Shown: positions 1 to 8,978, counted from the stretch's first letter. The stretch: DNA of 64,000 nucleotides from CAVPDE01 sp963702565 (GCA_963702565.1 CAVPDE010000030.1:186001-250000); one strand, 5' to 3'. Program-made: numbers and translations. The notes: generated from the letters alone by a model not told the origin.

Positions 1-260
1 TGGAGCAATTTGGGGAGGAGCTTTGTGAGCTCAAGAAGAGGCATGTCCTCCACGATCACCTCGTTGCTGAGAAGGAGGAGTGTCAGGGAGGAACGCTGTG
101 AGAGATAGAGGTCTAGCCTTTTAAACAACCCCTCAAGTTTTTCTCTGGTTTCCGGGTGCTCAGGCGGGTAAAGCGAGAGGGAACGAACGGAGCCCACAAG
201 CGCCAGAACAAGTTCCTTGTAAAAGGCACGCGATTTTTCTTTTGATTTCTCTTCGGGCAT
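1..260 (-). CDS. Partial protein with HD-GYP-associated N-terminal module
   Basis: Only the first 86 codons are in the window; the gene runs off the left edge. The ATG lies at 258-260 on the minus strand, 17 bp after the stop of the upstream HEAT-repeat gene, so the two are probably co-transcribed. The visible protein has a short charged start, then a helix leading to a Y-P-P-E-H-P motif and a leucine-rich stretch. In my recollection this pattern is typical of N-terminal regions of deltaproteobacterial HD-GYP/HD-domain signalling proteins. The catalytic part is not visible, so the function is inferred only. Confidence 0.6.
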   Translation of the reverse strand, partial: MPEEKSKEKSRAFYKELVLALVGSVRSLSLYPPEHPETREKLEGLFKRLDLYLSQRSSLTLLLLSNEVIVEDMPLLELTKLLPKLL

Positions 261-277
261 GGATTACGACTCGCGAT

Positions 278-2326
278 CTACAAAAGCTCTTGGCAGAGTG
301 CCTTAAGGTCTCCCGACGCCTCAGCGGCTGCATGAGTCAATGCTTGCCTTGCCTCTTCCGTCCCGATCTCCGCAAGCGCCCTTGCGGTGTCCAGTTGAAG
401 GGACTTGAGTTTCTTTCCAATGATCCATGAGCTTTGGATCAAAATCGCTCCAAGCCGATCCACGGATTTCCTGGATTTCAGATGCCCTAACGTTCTGACC
501 GCCAAGGACCGGATGGCATAATCCTTGTGATCCAGCAGACCCTCCAGTGCCGGCGCCATGTCTTCGTTCATGATGAGGTCGACCAGTTTGATCAAGTCAG
601 GAAGCGAGGCTTCGGAGATCTTTTGGAATTGCTGATCGAGGGTCTTGATAAGATGAGGCGCAATGCTCGCAAGGGTCGTCAGGGTCCACTGGTAGAGTGC
701 GGTGTCGGGGTCGTGCAGGGAAAGGAAAAGTTCGACCAGGTATCCCCCGGCTTTTTCAGGGTAGAGCCGGCACACGGCCGTAAGGGCAGCCGTTTCGCGG
801 GGGATGTAGGTTTCGCCCTTCTCCATGAGGCTTTGCAAGACGGCGTGCACTTCTTCTGTCCGCAGCCATGAGGAAATGATATCTCTCGCCACCTTCTCTT
901 TGGGGAACCGGTTTAAGTGCAGGAAAACCTGTCGGAGCAAGTTCCCAACGAGCCTTGGCCTTTGCTCGCTCAACAGGCCTTCCACGGTGTCCCCCATGGA
1001 GGCGAGCAAGGGAAGAAGAAAGAGATCGGCCTCTTTCGAGGAATGGGTGTGGCTCAGGAGATCGAGAATGAGACGGGCCTTGGACAGGTTGAGGAACTCG
1101 GAATCCAGCGTGCGTCCGAGACGCGCCATTTCCTCCTGTTCGATCGAGGTCTTCTGGATCTTGAGGGAGGTCGCCAGATCCTCTACGGCCTTCTGGTATT
1201 GGGCATTGAATTCTTCGGTCTCCTGGTGCCGGACCACAAGCTGTTCCAGGTGCTGCCACTGGTTCAAGGATCCCGGTCTTCTCTCCTGAGTGACTCGGTT
1301 CATCTCCGCTCGTATCAGGTCCAGCAGAACTTTGGCTGCTTTGTATCGGAGCATCGATCTCCTGAAAAGGTGGTTGAAGCAAGCCGATTGGGGGCCGCCG
1401 TGAGCCAAGGCCTGCAACAGGAGCTCGATGAGCTGCTGATCCGGCATGTCCATGAGGATGTCTTGAAAAACGCTCGTATCGTCGCCCTCGATCTCCGGAG
1501 GCAGGGAACCGAGGATCTGTATTTTCAACTCCTCATCCAGGGAGTTGAGCGCGGATTCCACCTGTTTCGAAAACCCTTGTTTTTTCTGCGCTCCCATGGC
1601 GGCCAGAATGCTGCTCAGATTCTGAAGGAAGTTCCCGAGAAGGAGGCCGCGTTGCGCCAGCGAGATCCCTTCGACCTGCTGATTCATTTCCCGGTCAAAC
1701 TGATGGAGCGTTCGTTTGAGTTCTTCAAGGTCCTCGGAGAGGTGAGCAATCTCTTTGACCCTTTCAAGGTCAAGATTGAAATCCCCCAAGCCCGCCGGCT
1801 GAAGGATGAGGTGCCGCCAGATCGACGGATCATCGCCGGAAGGAAAGAGCTGCATGGCCACGGCTTGAACTCCCGAGAAAATGCCGTAGTTTAGAAGGCC
1901 GAGGCTGATGTGCTTGACATTCTCCCGGACCAAAGCCGCCAAGACGTCATCTCCCTGGCCGGACTTCGCGCCTGCGAGAAGCTCGATGAACGACTCCAGT
2001 TCGCGCAAGACCAGATCTCTCTTAAGAAGCAGGTGGGAAATGCCGAGGGCGTGGAAGAAATCAACGAAACCCCTGAAGAGGGCGTCTCTTCCTTGATGGA
2101 AGTTTCCTTCCAGGAACAGGGAGTCTTTGGCAATCCCCAGGAAGAGGAATTCACGACCCTCCATAGCTTGCAGAATCTGGTCGTGGAGTTTTTCAGCGTT
2201 CTCCTTGAAAAGATCGTGACCGCTGGAATAAAGCCTGCCCGCCTTGATGGTGCGCATGAACCCGGCCAGGAGATCCTGTATCGTGTTTGGGAGGGGGAGG
2301 TACTCTTTGTCCTGCTCAATGCTCAT
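278..2326 (-). CDS. HEAT-repeat-containing protein, 682 aa
   Basis: The reading frame stays open upstream to 2470, but the ATG at 2324-2326 (start MSIEQDKEY) is preferred. The upstream codons read as non-coding and a good minus-strand promoter ends at 2370. The first ~150 residues contain an L-Y-x-x-G-H motif followed by regular leucine-rich helices, and resemble the start of the downstream neighbour. The C-terminal third has HEAT-type helical pairs, for example around the A-I-R-S-L-A-V-R-T-L-G-H-L segment and the A-R-A-L-A-E-I-G segment. HEAT repeats usually mediate protein-protein contacts. No enzymatic motif is visible. It is probably a scaffold acting with the partial gene at 1-260. Confidence 0.75.
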   Translation of the reverse strand: MSIEQDKEYLPLPNTIQDLLAGFMRTIKAGRLYSSGHDLFKENAEKLHDQILQAMEGREFLFLGIAKDSLFLEGNFHQGRDALFRGFVDFFHALGISHLLLKRDLVLRELESFIELLAGAKSGQGDDVLAALVRENVKHISLGLLNYGIFSGVQAVAMQLFPSGDDPSIWRHLILQPAGLGDFNLDLERVKEIAHLSEDLEELKRTLHQFDREMNQQVEGISLAQRGLLLGNFLQNLSSILAAMGAQKKQGFSKQVESALNSLDEELKIQILGSLPPEIEGDDTSVFQDILMDMPDQQLIELLLQALAHGGPQSACFNHLFRRSMLRYKAAKVLLDLIRAEMNRVTQERRPGSLNQWQHLEQLVVRHQETEEFNAQYQKAVEDLATSLKIQKTSIEQEEMARLGRTLDSEFLNLSKARLILDLLSHTHSSKEADLFLLPLLASMGDTVEGLLSEQRPRLVGNLLRQVFLHLNRFPKEKVARDIISSWLRTEEVHAVLQSLMEKGETYIPRETAALTAVCRLYPEKAGGYLVELFLSLHDPDTALYQWTLTTLASIAPHLIKTLDQQFQKISEASLPDLIKLVDLIMNEDMAPALEGLLDHKDYAIRSLAVRTLGHLKSRKSVDRLGAILIQSSWIIGKKLKSLQLDTARALAEIGTEEARQALTHAAAEASGDLKALCQELL

Positions 2327-2369
2327 CCGGACCCCAAGGTAATGGGAATACGGCGAATGAATTGATTCT

Positions 2370-2398
2370 AGGATACACGATACCGTGAGTTGTGTCAA
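2370..2398 (-). promoter_or_regulatory. Predicted sigma-70-type promoter for the HEAT-repeat gene
   Basis: Read on the minus strand, TTGACA (2393-2398) is followed after exactly 17 bp by TATCCT (2370-2375). This is 44 bp upstream of the preferred ATG and supports that start over the longer frame. Confidence 0.65.
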
Positions 2399-2521
2399 CG
2401 GAGATTCAAGCGCGGGTGATGGTTCTCGCCCTCTTGGAAGCGGCCAGCGGCTGCGTGCGGGACTTCCCATACGATTGGATTTGTGCTAGAAAAGCCTGAA
2501 TCCTTCGAGGAGGTGGTTGGC

Positions 2522-3379
2522 ATGGCTGAAAGGAAAGGACTGGCCCTGGTTACGGGAGCGAGCAGCGGCATGGGACGGGAAACCGCAAAGAGGCTTGCGG
2601 AAAAAGGATTTGACGTGATCGCGGCGGCAAGGCGGACCGATCGTCTTCAGGAACTCGCCTCTCAATACAAAGGCATTGTGCCCAGGAGAGTGGATCTTTC
2701 GATCCCGGAAGAGGTCACGGATTTTTGCGATTATCTCTCGAACCTGCCGGAACCCGTGTCGATTCTGATCAACAACGCAGGGTATGCGATTCGGGGCGCT
2801 CTGGAGGACGTGCCCGGCGACGGCGTGAAGCGCGTCTTTCAGGTGAATCTTTTTGCCCTGATCCAAATCACCCAGGCCTGCCTGCCGGCCATGCGCAGAC
2901 AGAGAAAGGGCAGGATCGTGAATTTGAGCTCCATAGCCGGAAAGTTCGCTTTCCCCATGAGCGGTGTGTACGCGGCGACCAAACATGCCCTGGAGGCTGT
3001 GACCGATGCGCTGCGCCTGGAAGTGGCTCCTTTCGGAATCCAGGTGGTGGCCATCCGGCCCGGTTTTGTTGCCACCGAGTTTAGTGACGCTGCAGCGCGC
3101 ATCACCGGAGATCTCCTGAGCAAGACAGACCCAGACTACAAGCCCCTCTATCAGACGGCCGCTGCCGGGATCGGCAAGCTCCTGGCCAATGCCGCCATAC
3201 CCGGTCCTGAGCCGCTTGCGGACCTGATCGTGGAAGCGGCCCTTTCAGAGAACCCCAGGATGGTTTATGTGGCGGGATTCATGAGCCAGGAAATTCTGGG
3301 CAAACGCTTTCAACTGGACGATGAAGGGTTCAACCGGTTCATAGGAGACCTCACCGGCGTGGGGATGCTGCGGTTATGA
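2522..3379 (+). CDS. Short-chain dehydrogenase/reductase (SDR), 285 aa
   Basis: This is a classical NAD(P)-dependent oxidoreductase of about the usual length. The Rossmann cofactor motif T-G-A-S-S-G-M-G lies near residue 10, N-N-A-G near residue 83, a catalytic Ser in N-L-S-S about 20 residues before the active-site pair, and Y-A-A-T-K as the Tyr/Lys pair. The ATG at 2522 is chosen because GAGGAGG at 2507-2513 precedes it at proper distance; an upstream start at 2483 lacks this. It overlaps the next gene by 4 bp (ATGA), so the pair is translationally coupled. The substrate is unknown. Confidence 0.9.
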   Translation: MAERKGLALVTGASSGMGRETAKRLAEKGFDVIAAARRTDRLQELASQYKGIVPRRVDLSIPEEVTDFCDYLSNLPEPVSILINNAGYAIRGALEDVPGDGVKRVFQVNLFALIQITQACLPAMRRQRKGRIVNLSSIAGKFAFPMSGVYAATKHALEAVTDALRLEVAPFGIQVVAIRPGFVATEFSDAAARITGDLLSKTDPDYKPLYQTAAAGIGKLLANAAIPGPEPLADLIVEAALSENPRMVYVAGFMSQEILGKRFQLDDEGFNRFIGDLTGVGMLRL

Positions 3380-4287
3380 TCAGCGAGCCGGGAAAAATCA
3401 CCGGGAGAATCACCCTTCTCGGCACGCGGGAGATCTGTTTGTATCACGTGGACGGAGGAGAAGAATCCGTGTTGATCGGCGGAGGCATGGCGTACCTGGC
3501 CCCGCGGATCCTTCCTCAGATGCAAGCCTTCGGCCTGGACGCGAAGAAGATCTCGAAACTCATTGTCCTTCACACCCACTTTGATCACTGCGGCCTTGTG
3601 CCGTACCTGAAGAGGCTCTGGCCCTGGATAAACGTGGCTGCTTCGGAGCCGGGCAAGTCATGCCTTTCCGACCCGAACCTCGCGCAGTACACTGCAGGTC
3701 TCAACCAGGCGATGATCGCCCGGGAAGGGCTTGAAAGAGAAGCGGCGCAACTCGGGTTCGGGTTTACCGGCATTGAAGTGGATCAAGTCTTGAAGGAAGG
3801 AGACCGGCTCGCCTGCGGGGACGTGTCGATCGAGATCCTGGAGGTGCCAGGCCATTCCTCCTGTTCCATCGCAGCCTATGTGGCTGAGGAAAAAGCCCTT
3901 TTTGCATCCGACAGCCTAGGGGTTCACTATCCGGGGTTCATCTTTTCGGCAGGGAATTCGAACTTTGATCTCTACGAGGCGAACGTGCGGCGGTTGGCCG
4001 GCTTCGACGTGGAGGCTGTCCTGCTGGAGCACTTTGGGGCGGCGGTGGGGGAAGAGGCGAGAAGCCTTCTCCCCAAGTCCGTAAAGGCTGCTGAGGAGGC
4101 GCGAGCCGCCATGGAAGATTCCTACCGCCGAACAGGGGATGTGGCCAGGACCGCCCGAGAGATCACCCGGTCCGTTCTGGACCGGACGCCGGGGAATTTC
4201 CTGATCGAGGATGTCCTGTTCGTCGTGATGGAGCGAATGGTCAGATTTATTGTGAGAGCGCACGAACGAAGAAACGGGCTCCGCTGA
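3376..4287 (+). CDS. MBL-fold metallo-hydrolase, 303 aa
   Basis: This is a metallo-beta-lactamase-fold protein with the dinuclear metal signature H-T-H-F-D-H-C-G near residue 72. A later P-G-H-S segment and an A-S-D-S segment match further metal ligands of the fold. The start codon overlaps the SDR stop, so the two proteins are probably made together and may act on the same compound, for example an ester or thioester next to an alcohol/ketone step. Family members hydrolyse diverse esters, lactones and thioesters, so the substrate cannot be called. Confidence 0.88.
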   Translation: MISEPGKITGRITLLGTREICLYHVDGGEESVLIGGGMAYLAPRILPQMQAFGLDAKKISKLIVLHTHFDHCGLVPYLKRLWPWINVAASEPGKSCLSDPNLAQYTAGLNQAMIAREGLEREAAQLGFGFTGIEVDQVLKEGDRLACGDVSIEILEVPGHSSCSIAAYVAEEKALFASDSLGVHYPGFIFSAGNSNFDLYEANVRRLAGFDVEAVLLEHFGAAVGEEARSLLPKSVKAAEEARAAMEDSYRRTGDVARTAREITRSVLDRTPGNFLIEDVLFVVMERMVRFIVRAHERRNGLR

Positions 4288-4309
4288 AGTCGGAATTCAA
4301 AACATTCAT

Positions 4310-4349
4310 CACGAAAGCACGAAAGAAGGAAAACACGAAGAAACCAGAA
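4310..4349 (+). repeat. Degenerate 8-bp tandem word array (CACGAAAG type)
   Basis: Five consecutive octamers can be cut without gaps: CACGAAAG, CACGAAAG, AAGGAAAA, CACGAAGA, AACCAGAA. The same words recur at 17471-17502. The array sits in the 73-bp gap upstream of the NIPSNAP gene and abuts its ribosome binding site. Confidence 0.6.
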
Positions 4350-4360
4350 AGGAGAGAGCA

Positions 4361-4681
4361 ATGTTTTTTGAACTGCGACAGTATCGGATCAAGAAGGGGA
4401 AGATGAAGCAATGGGTGAAGTACATGGAGGAAGTTCTGCTTCCTTTCCAGATCTCCCAGGGCATGGTGGTGATCGGCAACTTTGTGGGCCAGGAGGAAAA
4501 GGACCTCTACGTGTGGATCCGCCGCTTCGAAAGCGAGCAGGAGCGGAAAAGACTCTACAAGAAGGTCTATGAAAGCGAGACCTGGCTCAAGCAGATCAAG
4601 CCCGAAGTGGACAAGATGCTCATCCGGCCCAAGATGGTGGTGACGCGCCTGGAGGCGACTCCCAAGTCCATTATTCATTGA
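4361..4681 (+). CDS. NIPSNAP family protein, 106 aa
   Basis: This is a single small alpha/beta domain beginning M-F-F-E-L-R-Q-Y-R-I-K-K-G-K, the typical opening of NIPSNAP/dimeric ferredoxin-like proteins. A W-I-R-R-F segment follows near residue 50 and a conserved basic helix near residue 65. These proteins form small dimers of poorly defined role, often beside catabolic enzymes. A GGAGAGAG ribosome binding site lies just before the ATG. Confidence 0.82.
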   Translation: MFFELRQYRIKKGKMKQWVKYMEEVLLPFQISQGMVVIGNFVGQEEKDLYVWIRRFESEQERKRLYKKVYESETWLKQIKPEVDKMLIRPKMVVTRLEATPKSIIH

Positions 4682-4708
4682 GCATCCTCTTTGTAAGAGG
4701 AAACCACG

Positions 4709-5104
4709 ATGAAAGGTCTTCTGATCCGGTGGTTGTTCCTGACGGTCGCCATTCTTGTCGCGGCGCACCTTATTGAAGGCATCGAGGTGAAAGGCTTCTG
4801 GAGCGCTTTTTTGGCGGCCGCGATTCTCGGCGTGTTGAACGCCCTGTTCCGGCCTGTCCTGATCATTCTGACCCTGCCGATCAACATACTGACCCTGGGT
4901 CTTTTCACCTTTGTCATCAACGCCGTCCTGATACTGATGGTCTCGGGCGTGGTCGGGGGCTTTGAAGTGCATGGCTTCTGGTCAGCCCTCCTCGGGTCTC
5001 TCATTATCAGCCTCGTGAGCTGGCTCCTGAACTCCTTTATCAACGAGCAGGGCAGGGTAGGCACCATCGACATGAAAAAAAGACAAGATGGGAAGTGGGA
5101 GTAG
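4709..5104 (+). CDS. Phage holin superfamily IV-like membrane protein, 131 aa
   Basis: This is a small, very hydrophobic protein with about four membrane helices, a conserved asparagine/proline stretch (G-V-L-N-A-L-F-R-P) after the second helix, and a short charged C-terminus. This matches the mycobacterial/phage holin superfamily IV domain common in chromosomes outside prophages. No lysis genes are nearby, so a housekeeping membrane role is more likely than phage lysis. It follows the NIPSNAP gene after 27 bp. Confidence 0.82.
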   Translation: MKGLLIRWLFLTVAILVAAHLIEGIEVKGFWSAFLAAAILGVLNALFRPVLIILTLPINILTLGLFTFVINAVLILMVSGVVGGFEVHGFWSALLGSLIISLVSWLLNSFINEQGRVGTIDMKKRQDGKWE

Positions 5105-5214
5105 GACGACAATCCGCCCGCTTATCTTTACCTTTGGGCAGCGTGTGAAGGAGCCGCCGCAGGATCAAACGTGTAAGTTCAAAAGACTGTGATCAGTCTC
5201 CCCCCTGCGCTGCA

Positions 5215-5364
5215 GAGAGGTTTCAGAAGGAGCATCTCGTCAAGGAGTACAAGCTCAGCCTCAAGGGGGAGGAGTCGGACATCTGCCGCGCAGGAGATTG
5301 CATCCGCTGCGGCGTGTGTGCAGAAGAGAGAGGATGGCAACAAGGGAGATCTTCATCCGCCTGA
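5215..5364 (+). pseudogene. C-terminal remnant of a radical SAM protein (TIGR03960-like)
   Basis: This frame encodes E-R-F-Q-K-E-H-L-V-K-E-Y, then K-G-E-E, then a cysteine tail C-R-A-G-D-C-I-R-C-G-V-C and a stop. The pattern resembles the extreme C-terminus of large B12-binding-type radical SAM proteins. The same frame is closed by TGA at 5146-5148, and nothing matching the rest of such a protein lies upstream. The remainder of the 5105-5726 gap shows no other coding feature; a promoter candidate is listed separately. Confidence 0.4.
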
Positions 5365-5449
5365 TGAGAGAAGCCTTCATGTGTTGGTATGCCAGCCTCA
5401 TGGAAAAGAATTATCAAGCCTGATAAGGGATATAAGGGACGTTACCGCC

Positions 5450-5478
5450 TTGACTTGCAAAATTGTTTTCTGTATGTT
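5450..5478 (+). promoter_or_regulatory. Candidate promoter for the TRAP operon
   Basis: TTGACT (5450-5455) and TATGTT (5473-5478) are separated by exactly 17 bp. It lies about 250 bp upstream of the TRAP small permease in an otherwise non-coding stretch, leaving a long leader. Confidence 0.45.
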
Positions 5479-5726
5479 CAATCCACGTAAAAGAAAGTGC
5501 GTAGTGCGCCAGGCAAAGCTTGGCCCACGCTTTTGGTTGAGACGCTAATCTGAGAAAGTCAGCTGACCATCAACACCCGGCTTTGCATTCTGGGGGTAAT
5601 CGCGTGCGAAAAGCGAAAACGGGGCGACCTGTCTCCGCCCGATGCTGACATCACCGCAGGCCAATACCTATTACGATAGGCCGTCTCAAGGGAATCCGTG
5701 TAACATTTCCGCTGTGGGAGGTCTTG

Positions 5727-6278
5727 ATGGCCGATTTTTCGCCTACCTACTACAAGACGATTCGAGCAATCGACACGTTTTCCGAGCGGACCGGCAGCGT
5801 CTTCGCCTGGCTATGCATTCCGCTCGCCATCGTCGTCTTCTACGAGGTCGTGTCGCGTTATTTCTTCAACGACCCGACCATCTGGGCCTACGACCTGTCC
5901 TACATGCTCTACGGCGCGCTGTTCATGCTCGGCGCACCCTTTGCGCTCCGCCGCGGCGCCCACATCCGCACCGACATGCTGTGGGAGAAATTTTCCAACA
6001 CCACCAAAGGCAAGATCGATTTTTACGCCTACATTCTCTTCTTTTTTCCGGGCATGATCCTGTTGTTCACGACCAGCATCGACGATGCCTGGCATGCCTT
6101 TAGGCTCAGCGAACTGTCAGAGCAAACGCCCTGGCGACCGTACCTGTGGCCGCTCAAATCGGTGGTGCCGCTGACCGCACTGCTGCTGCTGATCCAGGGC
6201 GTGTCGGAAATCCTGAAAAGCTGGTTCAGGATGCGCACCGGCAGGGAATTCGAGCACAAGATCGGGGGCGAGATATGA
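5727..6278 (+). CDS. TRAP transporter small permease (DctQ family), 183 aa
   Basis: This is a four-helix inner-membrane protein, the small membrane subunit of a tripartite ATP-independent periplasmic transporter. The conserved V-V-S-R-Y-F-F-N segment lies near residue 45, followed by W-A-Y-D-L-S-Y-M-L-Y. A TTG precedes the ATG at 5727; the ATG is preferred with GGGAG at 5716-5720. The stop overlaps the start of the large permease (ATGA). Codon use is richer in G/C third positions than in flanking genes. Confidence 0.9.
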   Translation: MADFSPTYYKTIRAIDTFSERTGSVFAWLCIPLAIVVFYEVVSRYFFNDPTIWAYDLSYMLYGALFMLGAPFALRRGAHIRTDMLWEKFSNTTKGKIDFYAYILFFFPGMILLFTTSIDDAWHAFRLSELSEQTPWRPYLWPLKSVVPLTALLLLIQGVSEILKSWFRMRTGREFEHKIGGEI

Positions 6279-7741
6279 CCGGCCTCGAGGGTCTCGGCCT
6301 GATCATGCTGACCGTGATGATCGGGGTTATTTTCATCGGTTTCCCGATTTCGTTCACCCTGCTGATCCTGGCCCTGGGCTTCGGTTACGCGGGTCTGGGC
6401 CGGATGGTGTTCGACCTTGCCTATCTGCAGATCATCGGCCTGATGAAAATGGAGGAGCTGGCGGCGGTGCCCCTGTTCATCCTCATGGGCTATATCACCG
6501 AGCAGGCGGGCCTGATGGAGAGGCTGTTCCGCGCGTTTCGCGCCCTGCTCGCGCCGGTGCGCGGCGCGCTTTACCTCGGGGTGATCCTGACCGCGGCGGT
6601 GTTTGCCATGGCGACCGGGATCGTCGGCGCGGCGGTGACGGTGCTGGGCATCATGGCCGCTCCGATCATGATCAAGGCGGGTTACGACTCGCGCATGGCT
6701 GCGGGTTCGATCGCGGCGGGCGGCACGCTCGGGATTTTGATTCCGCCCTCGGTGATGCTGATCGTGATGGGCCCGGTGCTGGGCGTGTCGGTTGCGGACC
6801 TCTACGCCGCGGCTTTCGGCCCGGGATTCCTGCTCGCCGGCATGTATATCTTGTATACCATGGTGCGCAGCTTCCTCAATCCTAATCTCGGTCCGCCGGT
6901 GCCGCTGGATGAGCGGCCTGCGTCCTGGGCAGTCGTGATCAAGGAAATGCTCTTCGGCATGGTTCCGCTCGGCATCCTGATCGCCTGCACCCTGGGCTCG
7001 ATCCTACTGGGACTGGCCACGCCGACCGAAGCCGCTTCCGTCGGCTGTTTCGGCGCGTTCATGCTCGCACTCGCCTATCGCAGGCTCACCATCACCGGCG
7101 TCAAAAACGCCTGCATCAGCACCATGAACACTTCGAGCATGGTCCTGTTCCTGGCGATGACCTCGAATATCTTCGGCGCGGTTTTTGCCCGGTTGGGAAC
7201 GGCCCAATGGATCACGCAATCGCTTCTGGCCCTGCCGTTGCCGCCGATCTTGATGCTGCTGCTGGTTCTGGTGCTAATTTTCCTGCTCGGCTGGCCCTTC
7301 GAGTGGCCCGCCATCATCCTGGTGTTCCTGCCGATCTTTGCCCCGGTGGTGCAGGCGCTCCATTACAACCTCGTTTGGTTCGGCGCACTGGTGGCGGTCA
7401 CGATGCAGACGGCGTTTCTTTCCCCGCCGGTGGCGATGTCCGCCTATTACCTGAAGCAGGTGGTGCCCCAATGGAGCCTTGGCACCATTTACAAGGGGAT
7501 GTTCGATTTTATGTGGATCCAGTGCATCTGCATCCTGGTCGTCTTGTACGTTCCCAGCTCGGCGCTGTGGCTGCCGACCACGCTGACCGAGCGGGCTACG
7601 ATCGAACGCATGGCGCCCTCGAACGCCGTGGATGCCACCATCGAAAAGGAGCAGGGGAAAGACACACTCGAAGAGGACTACAGTAGCGAAACGTCAAACG
7701 AGGAGGAAACGGAGACAGAAGAAAGCACGACCAACAACTGA
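6275..7741 (+). CDS. TRAP transporter large permease (DctM family), 488 aa
   Basis: This is the large channel-forming subunit, with about 12 membrane helices. The family hallmark G-T-L-G-I-L-I-P-P-S lies near residue 150, with an A-T-P-T-E-A-A-S-V-G segment in the second half. The reading frame extends upstream to 6146, but the ATG at 6275 overlaps the small-permease stop and is the proper start. After the last helix there is an unusual hydrophilic tail of about 50 residues rich in Glu, Ser and Thr. Solute import would be driven by an ion gradient. Confidence 0.92.
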   Translation: MTGLEGLGLIMLTVMIGVIFIGFPISFTLLILALGFGYAGLGRMVFDLAYLQIIGLMKMEELAAVPLFILMGYITEQAGLMERLFRAFRALLAPVRGALYLGVILTAAVFAMATGIVGAAVTVLGIMAAPIMIKAGYDSRMAAGSIAAGGTLGILIPPSVMLIVMGPVLGVSVADLYAAAFGPGFLLAGMYILYTMVRSFLNPNLGPPVPLDERPASWAVVIKEMLFGMVPLGILIACTLGSILLGLATPTEAASVGCFGAFMLALAYRRLTITGVKNACISTMNTSSMVLFLAMTSNIFGAVFARLGTAQWITQSLLALPLPPILMLLLVLVLIFLLGWPFEWPAIILVFLPIFAPVVQALHYNLVWFGALVAVTMQTAFLSPPVAMSAYYLKQVVPQWSLGTIYKGMFDFMWIQCICILVVLYVPSSALWLPTTLTERATIERMAPSNAVDATIEKEQGKDTLEEDYSSETSNEEETETEESTTNN

Positions 7742-7799
7742 AGGTGTATGGGTTTAAGGCAATCCGGTTCAACCTTTTTTTTAACGAAAGGAGAAAACA

Positions 7800-8978
7800 A
7801 TGCGATTATCATCTTTGAAAACTCTTGCGCTTACAACAGCGGCATCCCTGTGCCTTGGGGTCAGCGGACTGGCGTGGGCGCAGCAGCCGGCAGCGCCGCA
7901 GCCCGCAACCCCGGCGCCGCGCGTGCTCAAAATGCAGACGACCTGGCCGCCGGCCTCAACGCTGCAGGAATGGCTCAAGGGATTGGCGCAGCGCGTCGAC
8001 AAGCTCACCGGCGGCGCCCTGAAGATCGAGATCGTGACGGGCGTGGTGGGGGCATTCGAGGTGCTGGACGCCGTCAACAAGAAGGTCCTCGACGGAGGGC
8101 ACACGGTGAGTTACTACTGGCAGGGCAAGGACTCAGCCGCGACGCTGTTCTCGTCCACGCCGGCCGGGCCTTTCGGCATGGACAATATGGACTTCCTCGG
8201 CTGGATGTACGAAGGCGGCGGGATGGACATGTACTGGGATTGGTACCAGAACACGATCAAGATGAATGTGGTCGCGTTCCCGAGCATGCCGGCCGGCCCG
8301 CAAGCCTTCGGCTGGTTCAAGCGGCCGATCAAGGACCTGAAAGACTTCAAGGGCCTGAAATGCCGTGAAACGGGCATCGTCGCCGAGATCTTCAAGCGCA
8401 TGGGCATGAGCACGGTCAACATGCCCGGCGGTGAGATCGCAGCCGCGGCGCAGCGCGGCGTGATCGACTGCGCCGAGTGGGTGACCGCCTCCGAAGACCT
8501 GAGCCTGGGGCTGCCGCAGATATACAAGTACTACTACGTGCCGGGCATGCACGAGCCGAGCGTTGTGGCCGAGCTGATCATCAACGCCGACGTGTGGAAG
8601 AGCCTGCCGGCGCAACAGCAGGAGGCGATCCGCTCCGCTGTGACCGAAACCTACGTTCGCTGGTGGGTATGGGCCCAGAAGCAGAATGCCGAAGCGCTGG
8701 AGGAGATGCGCACCAAGTTTGGCACGCAGGTCCTGCGCACGCCGCCCGAGATCCTGACCGCGTTCCTGAAGGCGTGGGATGAAATCGCCGCAGAAGAGTC
8801 GGCCAAGAACCCCGTGTTCAAGAAGGTCTACGATTCGCAGCGCGCCTACGCGTCGAAAGTGGTTCCGGCCAAGCGCTTCCTGAACCCGCCCTACTCTTTC
8901 GCCGCCAACCACTACTGGCCGCAGGAAGCGGCAAAACCGGCCAAGGCGCCTAAAGCGGGTGCGCCGGAGAAGAAGTAG
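7800..8978 (+). CDS. TRAP substrate-binding protein (DctP family), 392 aa
   Basis: This is a periplasmic receptor with a clear signal peptide (cleavage near residue 27, A-W-A-Q-Q) followed by a Pro/Ala linker. The middle contains the C-R-E-T-G-I-V-A-E segment and G-G-E-I-A-A-A-A-Q-R-G, which resemble TakP-like receptors for 2-oxo acids and other monocarboxylates, where the Arg binds the carboxylate. An organic-acid substrate is likely but unproven. The C-terminus is Lys/Ala/Pro-rich. AAAGGAG precedes the ATG. A terminator follows at once. Confidence 0.9.
   Translation: MRLSSLKTLALTTAASLCLGVSGLAWAQQPAAPQPATPAPRVLKMQTTWPPASTLQEWLKGLAQRVDKLTGGALKIEIVTGVVGAFEVLDAVNKKVLDGGHTVSYYWQGKDSAATLFSSTPAGPFGMDNMDFLGWMYEGGGMDMYWDWYQNTIKMNVVAFPSMPAGPQAFGWFKRPIKDLKDFKGLKCRETGIVAEIFKRMGMSTVNMPGGEIAAAAQRGVIDCAEWVTASEDLSLGLPQIYKYYYVPGMHEPSVVAELIINADVWKSLPAQQQEAIRSAVTETYVRWWVWAQKQNAEALEEMRTKFGTQVLRTPPEILTAFLKAWDEIAAEESAKNPVFKKVYDSQRAYASKVVPAKRFLNPPYSFAANHYWPQEAAKPAKAPKAGAPEKK

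Noticed and set aside
917..1894. Plus-strand open frame of 325 codons opposite the HEAT-repeat gene
   Set aside because: No domain or ribosome site; the HEAT gene on the other strand has a promoter and a repeat pattern.
4709..5104. Prophage lysis gene
   Set aside because: Holin-superfamily similarity alone; no endolysin, structural or integrase genes nearby, and this family is common outside phages.
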